A stretch of DNA of 64,000 bases from Ricordea florida (lineage: Eukaryota > Cnidaria > Anthozoa > Corallimorpharia > Ricordeidae): positions 11,495,236-11,559,235 of the forward strand of contig OX453282.1 of assembly GCA_949710005.1 (NCBI GenBank). The letters run 5' to 3'. How positions within the stretch are numbered: position 1 is the stretch's first letter; every line of letters begins with the position of its first letter. Under the pieces are notes generated by a model. That model was given only the letters and a program-made list of their open reading frames with translations, did not search any database and had not been told where the DNA came from. The position numbers were made by a program, and so were the translations under genes. Positions 1-10,745 of this stretch are shown here, piece after piece.

Positions 1-1208
1 AGAGTAATACTACCACGCAGCCCTGGAACAAATGAAATGTTACAAAACATGATGAAGAAATGCTAAGTCCACCTCTGTGAGTGATGGTTATTTGAAACTT
101 GTGTAGTTGCATTAGTTGCTGGAAGTTCTTTTTGTGTGGCAGATACGACACAAAAAGGAATAGTTTTTCTTCATTTCCTTCCCACTCTATGTTAGATCCA
201 CTACACATTATATTGTCTGTATGATACAAGGCACTGGTTTCTGAAATGTACACAATAATGACTAATCATTCCTATTCTTATTCCTACTGATGCAATTTTT
301 ATGGTATTTTAATAGACCAACACCCTTAATTTGCATCACCTGACCAATAAATGATGGAGGGACAATATATTGGAAGGGATTTAATGCCCCAATGTATTCT
401 TTTCCAAGTATAGGAAAAGTTGTTTGTATTTACTGTGGCAGCTCTGTGAGGAATTACAATAACAAATATCTGTGGAAGAAATATATACATGTTTCATGGC
501 AGATGAGTCTTCATACTGAGCTATGTGACAAAAGCACAAAATTAATGCAGGATAGAGAATAGATTCAGGTCACAATTTATGTAACATCTGAGACTGTCAA
601 AAACAAATAACAACTTGTGTTTACATGGTAACAGGTATCTGGTGCATTCCACGTGGTTAAATAAATATTAATTCTTACACACGTATACGTTGTGGTTCAA
701 TTTTATCCTTGGTTCAGAGATGGTTTTGTTTTTGGTTATGGTAATTTGATGATAATGAAGGAAAATAAAATTTGAATCAAGGATAAAATTGAAGCATGAG
801 ATATACTTTCTTATAGGTTCTGCATGGAAAAGATGTTGCGATTTGTTTAAATAATGGTGCCCTATAATTGCTGTCCTTAAAACAGCTCGAGGTAAGCATA
901 CGACTGAAAACTCTTTGTGATCTGCAAAACAATGCATCTTGACATTAGTGTTCAAACAATTCTCTATTTAAGGGCACGTTTCACGGAATCCATGGCGAAA
1001 AATCGCCTGAAATGTTTATTTATGAGACTGTTCCCAAGTTCACTCTTCATGAAATAATATTGTAGATACAATATGATAAAAACTATAACACAAGTAAGGC
1101 TTGATTCCTTACAGGACTTTTCGAACTACCCTAATTTTAAGAAAATTCGAAAGCTTGCGCCTGTTCCATGCACCTACAGGAAGAGCAAGAAATTTAAAAG
1201 CTCAATTA
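1..1208. other. AT-rich stretch without a recognised gene
   Basis: No protein-like reading frame or RNA gene was recognised. The one local structure is an imperfect inverted repeat of about 21 bp, at 696-716 and 773-793, that could form a hairpin with a 56-nt loop. Short open frames here lack family-like composition. Confidence 0.5.
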
Positions 1209-1440
1209 TAATACAGTCCCGATACTACACGCGATGTGATTGGTCCAACGTACAGCGTCCTTTATCAGAGTATAAACGACGGTGGTCGTATCATCTCCCG
1301 GCCTTACGCAGTGAAAGAAGTGGCGGAATTTTTCAAAGAGGAGCTTAACAACTTTTCGTTGAATATTCTGACCGAGCTCGAACAAAGCATCCCTTACACT
1401 AAGACGAATGCGAAAATAAGGAGCTCTAGGAAAATATAGA
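1209..1440 (+). repeat. Dispersed repeat with CCAAT/TATA-like layout, copy 1
   Basis: This block is closely similar to 8311-8545 and, more distantly, to 9345-9475. All three carry an ATTGG (inverted CCAAT) about 30 nt before TTATCAGAGTATAAA, which looks like a core promoter. Downstream, copies 1 and 2 share a purine-rich stretch that is open here for 67 codons but frame-broken in copy 2. It is probably the 5' part of an unidentified mobile element or gene family. No product is assigned. Confidence 0.6.
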
Positions 1441-1989
1441 TAACACGTTCTAAAAACAAGCGGGATATTCTAAAACGTAATTTTGGGATCAAATAAAGGA
1501 AAACAGGTTAATTTTTTCCAGATGAAGTAAACAACTTTGACAAGAAATATCCTTTTTGGCTACTATTTTGCCAAAGTGGTAAACGTTTTGACACAATTTT
1601 CCATCAGCTGCTTAAATTTTGCCACGAGCAACAAAAACTTCAGCTGGTAGGAAATGAGTCAATAAGTGAAATTTTTACCAGGACAGTAGCTTTGAAGACT
1701 GCTATGGTAAAAATGTCACGAAAACTTAAGATTTTTCCCAAGATCTAGTTGCAAGAGTCAGTTTAAAAAAAATGTTTTCTGCAACGAAGGTACAAAACAC
1801 GGTAAAAAATAGGATTAAATGTTCATTTTTGGTCAAAAGGATTTAAAAGCAGGCTTTCTCCTGGCATCAAACAAATCGAATTTTGCTAATTTTGCCAATT
1901 TTGAAAACGATTGGCAAATTTATCGGTAATTGGGGTAATGTCTGTCAATTTTGGAACACCACAGAGGTATAGGTACTTGCAATAAGACA
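1441..1989. other. No gene recognised
   Basis: AT-rich sequence with no supported gene or repeat. It leads directly into the palindromic minisatellite. Confidence 0.5.
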
Positions 1990-2428
1990 TAAGACAAGAT
2001 ACATGGAAATTTCCAAGTACCTTGCAGCCAAACATATGGGAAGGTACATGGAGATTCCCATGTACCTGACAATGAGACATATGGCAAGGTACATGGAAAT
2101 TTCCATGTACCTTGCGATTAAACACATGGCAAGGTACATGGAAATTTCCATGTACCTTACAATTAAAAATACTGCAGGGGACATGAAAATTTCCATGTAC
2201 CTTGCAATGAATCATAACGCAAGGTACATGGAAATTTCCATGTAGCTTGGAGTGACACATATAGTAAAGGTACATGGAAATTTCCATGTACCTTGCAATG
2301 AGACATATGGCAAGGTACATGTCCCTTGCAATAAAACGTAAGGCAAGGTATATGGAAATTTCCATGTACCCTGCAATGAAACATAACGCAAGGTACATGG
2401 AAATGTCCATGTACATTGCTAGGATACA
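1990..2428. repeat. Palindromic minisatellite, about 45-bp unit, about 10 copies
   Basis: Each unit centres on a perfect or near-perfect palindrome whose half-site is GGTACATGGAAA, followed by a variable linker resembling TTGCAATGAAACATATGGCAA. Units recur about every 45 bp and each could extrude a small cruciform. The palindrome makes both strands look open in several frames, giving repetitive pseudo-proteins rich in MEISMYLA; these are artefacts of the repeat. Confidence 0.92.
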
Positions 2429-2998
2429 CAAATAACACAGAGTGCAACCCTGTCCTACGCGTGTTTGAAACTCATCGCTTTAATCTTTAAGACAAACTTC
2501 AATTGCAAATTTACTGAAGAGGTGATTGTTCTGTATTTTGGTATGTTTAAAATGTAACGACCGTGCGAAATGAAGGTTAATATCAATGTAATTAATTTAA
2601 CTTGCCGATTTGTACAAATTCAACTATACATGTTCGTGCAAAAGGCATATAAAACAATAACTTGCTTTGACTCACTCACTCTCCTTCATATAACTTTATA
2701 TATACTTTCTTATTTTTTCTCGTATGAAAGCAGTACAAAGGGTTGATCAAGGTGTATCGTCACACAGGTTTAGTTTAATTTTTTTTTTTAGTTTTCCACA
2801 GATGTATTTGAGATACTTATGCGTCTCATTTGCAAGCTTGCTGTTCTCATTTAACTTTGGAAATTAATCAACACTCCGTTGGCAGTGTGTCTGTCCATAC
2901 GTTTCCACCTGCCACTTCCCAAGGTCTCTATTCTGTCTTCCGAGAATCTTCCCAGTACTCTATTTCAAACGAAGACTCGTCCACCGCGATTACTTTCC
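2429..2998. other. No gene recognised
   Basis: AT-rich with homopolymer T runs. Nothing supported is seen before the transposase relic begins on the minus strand. Confidence 0.5.
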
Positions 2999-4333
2999 TT
3001 AAAACAGGAACTTCCATGTAGCCATGAATATTAACAGCTGGTCTTTTAGAAGTTTTTTGTTGAGAACAACTTTTTCTAAAGCTAAATGGGCAGGTGAACC
3101 TGGCTTAAGCCAACAGATCTGCTTAGCTTTTGCTGAGGGGATGTGCGTGTGGTCACACTTGTGGAAATGTGTGTTGCCTGACCATTTGTGCTTGTTGACA
3201 ATGTGGTTAAGCACAGATTTCCATTTCTCTCTATAGAGTTGGACATTACCACCACAGGTTGCAGTGCACCACCACAGGTGGTTCGAAATTGACTGAATCC
3301 ATGGCGACGATTCCTCGCATCGTTAATTTTTTTACTACCCACTTTGACAGGTGCCAGACATCATACTGATGATTTATTTCAGGGTGATCTTTGTTCATGT
3401 AGCTGCTTATGGACACATGTCTCTCAGTAGCTATTAGGTCTATTTCAACCCCATCCCCATCTAGGCTTTCAAGGCATCGTTTGAAGCCCTCCTTTTCCAT
3501 TGCATTTGAGGAAGTGGCTTCTATTACTTGCACAACACTTAAAGCTACAACCTTACCAGTATCATCACCCATCAATGTATAAGTACCATATTTAGCATTA
3601 TATCCAGGGCTGTCACGACGCCCATCACCATTTAAATTTACAGCATCCTTGACTGCTAGCTCTTGTCTCACCATTTGCTGTTCATTTTCCCATGCTTCAT
3701 TTAAAATTGGGAACAGAAACCGCTGCTGTGTATCATAAAACACACTTTCGCTGATGAACTGTAAGTTTAGACATGAGGCTAGGCGACTCATCCTTGCAAA
3801 GGTGTTTCCTGTGAACAAATTAGAAGCTGCCAACAACAGGTTTCCAACTGGCTTTCTCTTAATGGTTGGCTGGGAGTCCCAATGGGTTACATGTCCATCA
3901 TGACAAGTCAGTACAACTGATAGCATGCTCCCAATTGTCTTTCTTTTTCGGTCAATCACCACCTGACCACACTTAAGGCAATGTGTAAGCAGCTGATCCA
4001 AACAAGACTTGAAAACCAAATATTTTTTTCAGTGTCAGGAGATTCTGTTTAATCTTCTGGCTCTATCTCACCCTCTGACTCATGCCCATCAGGGGAAATG
4101 ATTTTTTTATCTTTGGGTAGCTGCCAGTGGAGGTCCTTATCCTCGTCATCATCACCCTCATCATTGACTTCCCAGTCATCACTGTCAATCTCAGTGATAA
4201 CTTCCACAGGGGGAAAATCGTCGACTTCAACCTCAGTCAAGGGGTCCATGAAAGCAACATTGCTGCTGTCATCAAAACCATAGGTAGGATAAACTTCAGG
4301 ATAGGGCATTGAATAATTATGATCATGGAACAT
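2999..4333 (-). pseudogene. DDE-type transposase-like gene, broken
   Basis: Three minus-strand segments belong together. At 4333-4049 is an acidic N-terminal segment rich in Asp and Glu. At 4019-3246 is the core, with NGDGRRDSPG, AKYGTYTLMGDD, EIDLIATERH and HQYDVWHLSKWVVKKL. At about 3230-2999, in another frame, is the C-terminal part with HFHKCDH and GSPAHLALEKVVLNKKLLKD. The layout of an Asp in the first motif, Asp in the ATERH motif (usually TDRH) and a DVWHLSK segment matches a transposase-like family common in fish and cnidarian genomes; the family name is not certain. A stop separates the first two segments and a frame change lies between the core and tail. Introns could explain part of this, but no clean splice pair was found, so it is called a relic. 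It lies beside the TCTGTAAAT repeat cluster at 4340-4860. Confidence 0.6.
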
Positions 4334-4339
4334 TTTCCA

Positions 4340-4860
4340 TTGTCACTGGAAAATTTGGACCATTTACAGACTTCATGAAATGTCTATAAATCAGTAATTT
4401 ACAGACTTGATTATTTTACTTGCTCAAAGCAAAATCTCTGTAAATGTATTTTACAGAAATTTTATAGAGTTTTTATAGAGTCTTCGGTTTTAGGTCTCTA
4501 TAAAATGTTTGTAAAATGTTAACAAACTATAAGAGCTGTGATGAGAAGAAATACTTACAATTTACAGACTTTATAAAATCTTCCAAAAATGTTTGTAAAT
4601 CTACTGCTTACAAAGATTTTACCGTAATTGTACCTCTGACATAAAATGTCTGTAAATTACACTGCTGTTAATTAACACAAACTGGGCATCATAAGATCTC
4701 TGTAAATTGACGCAAACGGGGTATCGTAAAATCTCTGTAAATTGACGCAAACGGGTATCGCAAAATGTGTGTAAACTGACGCAAACGTGACATCGCAAAA
4801 TCTCTGTAAATTGACGCAAACGGAGCATCATAAAATCTCAGCAAAACATGCAATAGCAAA
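4340..4860. repeat. Cluster of TCTGTAAAT/ATTTACAGA motifs ending in a 35-bp tandem repeat
   Basis: At least ten copies of TCTGTAAAT or its complement occur, for example near 4351, 4390, 4437, 4559, 4648, 4702, 4734 and 4801. From about 4690 to 4850 the motif sits in a tandem repeat of about 35 bp containing AATTGACGCAAACGGG. The cluster abuts the 5' side of the transposase relic, so it may be subterminal transposase-binding sequence; that role is inference. Confidence 0.7.
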
Positions 4861-6326
4861 CAGGGTATCACACCGTGTATGGGGTTCGTTCGAAACGTCA
4901 GCTTTATTCTCAATCCCCCTACGGTGGTAAATCTACTTTATCAACTCAGTTGATAAAAGCAAACAGGGGCACCCAATGAGAATATAGTTCAAAACCACTT
5001 AAACATAGCATTGTTAAAGTGATTTAGCATTTAAAAAGTAGATATAAGCATATTTTTATACCCTAAATTTTTTTAATCTGTTCAGATTTCCTAGCTAAAA
5101 GTCTTGTGATCCGAAAATTATAGTGATCAAAACTTACCTTTTCGAAAATTTCAGCCAGGATAAAGGCTCCCGAAAATTCTAGGTGACCTTTTTACGTTAA
5201 AAATCCGTTATAAATGGGCAATAATACCATTTTTTAGATGTTCGAAAATCCTAGGAGAGGGAAACAAGGAAGAAAAGTTTTTAACAAAGGTTCCAAAAAT
5301 TCTAGATCTCGATCGTCTTCCGAACAGACATTTTCCGAAAATTGACGTTGGGATCCCCTCACCAAATTCCTGTATTTCACTCCCCCACCGACCCAACACC
5401 ACAGTTTCCTTAGAAACGTAATCCTTCATTCTATCATACGGTGTAGTTTACAAAAGTAACCAATTTGCGCTTAAATTTAGAAACGTTTCAATACAGCAAT
5501 GGCGTTTTTTAGCATCTGAGAGTATTGCACTGTTCCAATAATCGTGAACAAGCCTCCATGGATTTTATATTGGTACAGAACGTGTCCCATACTAATTGGC
5601 AAGCGAATGAAGCAAGCCAAGCGGGGGACTAGGGAAAGGGAAAGGACGCCGTCACTTTCCCTCCCAAGTCACCCGCTCGCTGATATTTTTTTTGCGCTTT
5701 CCATCCTGTTTCTTGCTTTTTATCCCACCAATGAGCCTGGTCCTAGGCTACGAAAGAAAGTAGATAGATACAACTTATGCAGCAGCAAAAAAAACCTGAA
5801 ATAAAATTCAGGCTTGTACAGGATTCAAATATTTTACCTAGGTAAAATATTTGCATCCTGTGCACCACCTGCATCTTCCCCCTAGATCCGCCCCTGCCCC
5901 ATTTATTAGAGTTATCTTGACTCCTATTTCTAGAGTTATTTCCATTAAGCTAAGACAAGAGAGAATGACCTCATTCTCTCTTGGCTAAGATGGCTCTGAT
6001 TTAGGGTAGATTCGGCTCTTATTAATAGAGCCGGTAATTGGTCACAGACCTAGACGAGCTGCCACTAACAAGAGAGGTTTATATATACCTCGGCTGGTTG
6101 GACAGCGTCGGCCGTAAAAATGAGACCGTCAACGCCGGCCCTTTAAAATTTGTAATTCTTTCGTCAAACGTTGATATTTCTGCGTTCTGAAGTTTCTCTC
6201 GACTTGTAATTTCTATGGATATCAAGGATGGGCTTATTTTTTTAATCTACCCCCATCTATTAAAAGATAATTTTACAAAGAAATGTTTCTCTTAGCATGA
6301 ATTTTCTGTTTTCCAATGGATGTGAT
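4861..6326. other. No gene recognised; scattered CGAAAATTCTAG motifs
   Basis: No supported coding region. Between 5105 and 5345 a short motif close to CGAAAATTCTAG recurs about six times at irregular spacing. The rest is AT-rich without clear structure. Confidence 0.45.
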
Positions 6327-6597
6327 TGTATCACCGCTAAATGTAAGAAACAACGCTAAATGTAATACCAACCGTAAATGTAACAAAAAATAGCTCTAAA
6401 TGTAATACTAACCGCAAATGTAATAAAAATCAACCCTAAATGTAATAACTTACCCAACCGTAAATGTAATACAATTTAACACTAAATGTAATAAGTCGAT
6501 CTACGGTTACCGGGCATTACTTGAAGTCTTGGTGATTTTTTGTAAACATTGTCAAGGTTCTGCCTAGTTCCGATGTAAGCTTCATTTCCGTAGCAAG

Positions 6598-6692
6598 GGG
6601 AGGGGCCGAGCGGGGCCGGACGGGGCCGAGCGGGGCCGGACGGGGCCGAGCGGGGCCGGACGGGGCCGGGCGGGGCCGGGCGGGGCCGGGCC
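6598..6692. repeat. GGGGCCGAGC/GGGGCCGGAC tandem repeat
   Basis: Roughly nine 10-bp units of GGGGCCGAGC, GGGGCCGGAC or GGGGCCGGGC in tandem. Four or more closely spaced G4 tracts give strong G-quadruplex potential on the plus strand. The minus-strand open frame rich in Pro, Ala and Arg is only a product of the repeat. Confidence 0.9.
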
Positions 6693-6860
6693 GTTTCAAG
6701 ATACAGAGACAGTCGGTTTTCTGTTTTGTAATTGACGTTGCAAGCGTTATACTCTCTTTAATGTGCGTTGGTTTACTGAGACAGTGCAGGAAGTAAATAA
6801 TTCGCGATATGCGTAAATCACAAATAGCTCTTGGAGAACGCTAGATTTCAAAATTTTCTA

Positions 6861-6926
6861 GGGGGGGGGGGGGGGCTCCGGCGCTCCGGCGCTCCGGCGC
6901 TCGCGTGCCACCCCCCTCCCCCCCAC
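6861..6926. repeat. G15 run and facing C-rich runs
   Basis: A run of 15 G (6861-6875) is followed by a GCGCTCCG triplication and then C6 and C7-8 runs (about 6910-6924). G and C runs could pair as a hairpin or form quadruplex and i-motif structures. It is also a likely site of polymerase slippage or assembly error. Confidence 0.8.
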
Positions 6927-7567
6927 TTATTTTACCCATGCTACGGCACTAGGCTTATCTGGGAACGTCTGAAGATTTCCCAAGAAAATAGCCCTTCTGA
7001 TGTCGAGCATTTGCAAACATCATTTTCGAAATTCTTTTCAGCGGATCGCACAATTACCTAGCCCACTTTCGAAAATAGTGGAAGCCTGGGCGAGAGGAGG
7101 CGTGCGCTCAGTTATGGGATCGTTTCGGGGTTGAACACTCTTTTTGAAAGTGGGCTGTGGGTGTGTTCAAAAGATTTTGGTAGGAGGGTATTATGATAGA
7201 ACAGATAAAAATATACAGATGGTATAGATGATATAAAGACAACTTTAATAGACAAACTTAATAGCAATGATACTCAGTCATATATGATCATATATTTACA
7301 GTAATATGATCATATATTTACAGTATACTTAACAGTATACAGTAAGCTTGAGCATAACGTGTTATTACATTTGAGGTTAACTTGTATTACATTTATCGAC
7401 TTATTACATTTAGTGTTAAATTGTATTACATTTACGGTTGAGTAAGTTATTACATTTAGGGTTGATTCTTATTACATTTGCGGTTAGTATTACATTTAGA
7501 GTTATTTTTTATTACATTTGCGGTTGGTATTACATTTAGCGTTGTTATTACATTTAGTGGTGATACA

Positions 7568-8310
7568 GTAATTATTTTACGTTTGAGCGCGTTGCGTGCC
7601 TGTTTGCTCTGACCGAGTTACTCTGGGAACAAATGGAACATGCGCAATGTAAGTTATTCCCGGCGTCCCCTTCGGTACTTTTGGCGCTCGATTCGTAAAA
7701 CGGTATGCAACGGTTTCGAAGGTCGCCCTTCATCATTGGAGTGATTTTTACTCGATGTTTTTCATCGCACAAGGCGCATTTGACAGTTCAAACAGCTACA
7801 TGAAACCTTTATACATCGGATGCTTCAAGCATTGTTGACAAAGGTAAGCTCATTTCCATTTGCACCGTGATTCCTGCATTGCCTTTCAAGGAAGGCAGCA
7901 GCTGCCAAAGGAAGATTTTGCAACATGCTAGTTTTGAAAAACGTTTATCAATGCTTGGCTTAAATTAAATCCTTAATTTGGCTTAATATATTTCGTTTCA
8001 CTGTAACAATATTTTCTGCTCGTAACTACATGCCTTTCGTACTGGCAAGGAACTGTATGTACATGTATAAATTTGAACCAGGCTGTACCAGGATACTTCT
8101 AAGGGAAAACAGTTTTACTGATCATGTGCCCTGGGTAAATAATAAATTCTCAGGGCTAGCTTATTGTACAGTAGTATTATCATTAGGGAAATGCACATCT
8201 TATGATCCACATGTTTATGTCTGGTTTATCTGCTATGACATTGCAATTATATACATGTACAGTTGTATACAGGTAATCGTTAATAATATTTAGCATAAAT
8301 TTATTTATAA
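7568..8310. other. No gene recognised
   Basis: Ordinary AT-rich sequence between the fold-back element and the second CCAAT/TATA repeat. No reading frame with family-like composition. Confidence 0.45.
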
Positions 8311-8545
8311 TACAGTCCCGATACTACGCGCGATATGATTGGTCCAAACAGCGTCCTTTATCAGAGTATAAAGGACGGTGCTCGCGTCATCCCCCGGCTT
8401 TGCGCAGTGAAAAAAGTGGCGGAATTTTTCAAAGAGTTTACTAGCTTTTCGTAAAATATTCTGAACGAGCTAGGAAAAGCTAAGCATCCCTTACACTTAC
8501 AAGAATGCGAAGATGAGGAGCTCTAGGAAAATGTAGATATAGAGA
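8311..8545 (+). repeat. Dispersed repeat with CCAAT/TATA-like layout, copy 2
   Basis: Near-copy of 1209-1440 in the same orientation, with ATTGG at about 8338 and a GTATAAAGGAC TATA-like element near 8366. The open frame of copy 1 is interrupted here. The following 800 bp contain no recognisable product. Confidence 0.6.
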
Positions 8546-9344
8546 CCGAGTTAAACAACTAAGTCAGCAGTTGTATAAATGGGGAGTTAAATTAAGAAAA
8601 ACAGGACTACAACATCAACCAGAAACCAACAAACAATGGCGTTTTTGAATGAAACAATAAAATTGCCGGGCAAAATACAGTTCGAATGGTTTCAGTGCCA
8701 AGCTCTGCAAAACAACAATGCGAAGCGACCAATTTACAAGTCTTCTTCGCTGAAGACGTGAATGTTGACGGCAAAAATTCGAAATGGACTGCAAACGGAG
8801 TAAGTGGAAAATTCTACAGTTTCAAAGAAAAATGAAAACGATATGAAACTTGCCTACCGTCAACAATACAAGAGGAAGACAAATCCACTTTTGTCACTGG
8901 TACAGTACTCGGCGTTGCAGTCTTGGTTGCTTAATTTGAGCTCCCTTACATCGCAGTTAGTAAAAACGACAAACAGTACGGATCAAACACACTTGTGTGT
9001 CGAATTCATCCCTCAACAACATTATCATTAAAACACAGACTAAAAGCACAAAAGAAAAGGGAAGTTCTCGCATTGACATAAACTGAGCGTTGTCCATTCA
9101 GAAAACATGGCACACTGTCTTTAGTTTCAGCAACAAGTTAAGCAGTTCGTCTTGTTTGTTTTCTTCTGCTAAATTCCACAAATGGTTTTTTCCTCTTACT
9201 GTATTCATGGGCCATAATTTGACTGGATTTCGATTAATTTAAGACTTGAGAATGTTTAAAAATATCTTGACGGAGCTGAAAAAATCTCGCGTTCAAAAAC
9301 TTTTCAGTGCTTTTGCGTTCCAACTTTGATGGTTTGACAGCCTT
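8546..9344. other. No gene recognised
   Basis: Several short broken frames follow the promoter-like repeat, including an ATG in AACAATGGCG context near 8636 that closes after a few codons. No product can be named. Confidence 0.4.
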
Positions 9345-9475
9345 TGTCTTTTGAACCAATAAGAGTGTTGGACGTATTCTTACAAGCTCGCTGATTGGCC
9401 CAAATTGCTGTACTTTATCAGAGTATAAAGGACAGTGCTGACGACATTCAGCGCGCGCGCTGAAAAAAAACATTG
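9345..9475 (+). repeat. Dispersed repeat with CCAAT/TATA-like layout, copy 3 (diverged)
   Basis: Shares only the core with the two other copies: GATTGG, then TTATCAGAGTATAAAGGACAG about 30 nt later. The surrounding sequence has drifted. Conservation restricted to the promoter-like core is what makes the unit notable. Confidence 0.5.
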
Positions 9476-9533
9476 GGAGTTTATCGGAAATAAAAGCTCG
9501 TTTTTGCGGAAAATCGCTAGTTCTTTATTATAA

Positions 9534-9722
9534 AACAAATAAATAAGCCTCCTCTGGGCTTTGTTCTGTTATAAAGCACTTAGGAGGTGACGAGAGCACT
9601 CAAGAAGTAGCGAGAAACACTCGCCTGCGGCTCGTGTTTCCCCCTACACTTCTTTCGTGCTCTCGTCACCTCCTGCGTGCTTTATAACAGAACAAAGCCC
9701 AGAGGAGGCTTATTTATTTGTT
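9534..9722. mobile_element. Long near-perfect hairpin (fold-back MITE)
   Basis: Two arms of about 85-90 bp, from AACAAATAAATAAGCCTCC to its complement, are nearly identical and meet at a GC-rich loop (about 9621-9632). The whole 189-bp segment can fold into one hairpin. No coding capacity. Confidence 0.85.
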
Positions 9723-9734
9723 AAATATTTTGGC

Positions 9735-10745
9735 TGGTGCAGTGCTGCTTTATGGTGCGATGAAGGTATACAGTATGCCAGGTTGCCATGCTTGGTTTAT
9801 GCGAGGAAAGTTATACTGTTCAGTGCAATAATAATTATATTCTGAGCCCTTTCTCTTTTGCGCAGTACTGCTTAAAATGTATGGTGTGATTTAGGTATAT
9901 GCCAGGTTGGAGTGAGGCTTTAAAGCTGAGGTATCCTGTCCGGTTAGGCATTGATAAATCTCACTGAACTGCATCACACTGCACAGTAGCTATGAGGTGC
10001 CCTTAATACGTGTACATAAAAATATAATTTTAATATTCTTAGCTTTTTACCTTTGGTGCAGTACTGCTTTAAATGTATGGTGTGATTTAGGTATATGCCA
10101 GGTTGGAGTGAGGCTTTAAGCTGAGGTATCCTGTCCTGTTAGGCATTGATAAATCTCACTGAACTGCATCACACTGCACAGTAGCTATGAGGTGCCCTTA
10201 ATACATGTACATAAAAATATATTCTTAGCTTTTTACCTTTGGTGCAGTACTGCTTTAAATGTATGGTGTGATTTAGGTATATGCCAGGTTGGAGCAAGGC
10301 TTTAAGCTGAGGTATCCTGTCCTGTTAGGCATTGATAAATCTCACTGAACTGCATCACACTGCACAGTAGCTATGAGGTGCCCTTAATGCGTGTACATAA
10401 AAATATATTCTTAGGTTTTTACCTTTGGTGCAGTAGTGCTTTAAATGTATGGTGTGATTTAGGTATATGCCAGGTTGGAGCAAGGCTTTAAGCTGAGGTA
10501 TCCTGTCCTGTTAGGCATTGATAAATCTCACTGAACTGCATCACACTGCACAGTAGCTATGAGGTGCCCTTAATGCGTGTACATAAAAATATATTCTTAG
10601 CTTTTTACCTTTGGTGCAGTACTGCTTTAAATGTATGGTGTGATTTAGGTATATGCCAGGTTGGAGTGAGGCCTTAAGCTGAGGTATCCTGTCCTTTTAG
10701 GCATTGATAAAACTCACTGAACTGCACTAACACTGCACAGTAGCT
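9735..10745. repeat. Five-copy tandem repeat, about 185-bp unit
   Basis: Units beginning near GCAGTACTGCTTTAAATG recur at about 9863, 10,058, 10,241, 10,427 and 10,612. The first spacing is about 195 bp and the others about 185 bp. The three middle copies are almost identical; the outer ones are more diverged, and a degraded partial copy precedes the array at about 9735. No ORF is maintained through the array. Confidence 0.9.

Larger units (their letters stand above)
6327..7567. mobile_element. Non-autonomous fold-back element with array-type terminal inverted repeats
   Basis: The ends (about 6327-6503 and 7397-7567) are inverted repeats of about 175 bp. Each is composed of seven to nine degenerate copies of TAAATGTAAT separated by short linkers, and each begins with TGTATCACC. 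The two ends match as reverse complements across the linkers as well, so they are true TIRs and not independent arrays. The 0.9-kb interior has no gene; it holds a GC-rich repeat, a G15 run and a second inverted pair (CCCACTTTCGAAAA near 7061 and its complement near 7143). No clear target duplication was identified. Confidence 0.8.

Noticed and set aside
1886-2447. Several long overlapping ORFs on both strands with repetitive MEISMYLA-type proteins
   Set aside because: They are translations of a palindromic tandem repeat. Every frame stays open because the unit is 45 bp (a multiple of three) and self-complementary.
4690-4850. Regularly spaced 35-bp repeats that could suggest a CRISPR-like array
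   Set aside because: Units are head-to-tail with no unique spacers, in a eukaryotic setting with no cas-like gene.
6517-6699. Pro-Ala-Arg repeat protein on the minus strand
   Set aside because: It is only the GGGGCC-type repeat in translation and lies inside a non-coding fold-back element.
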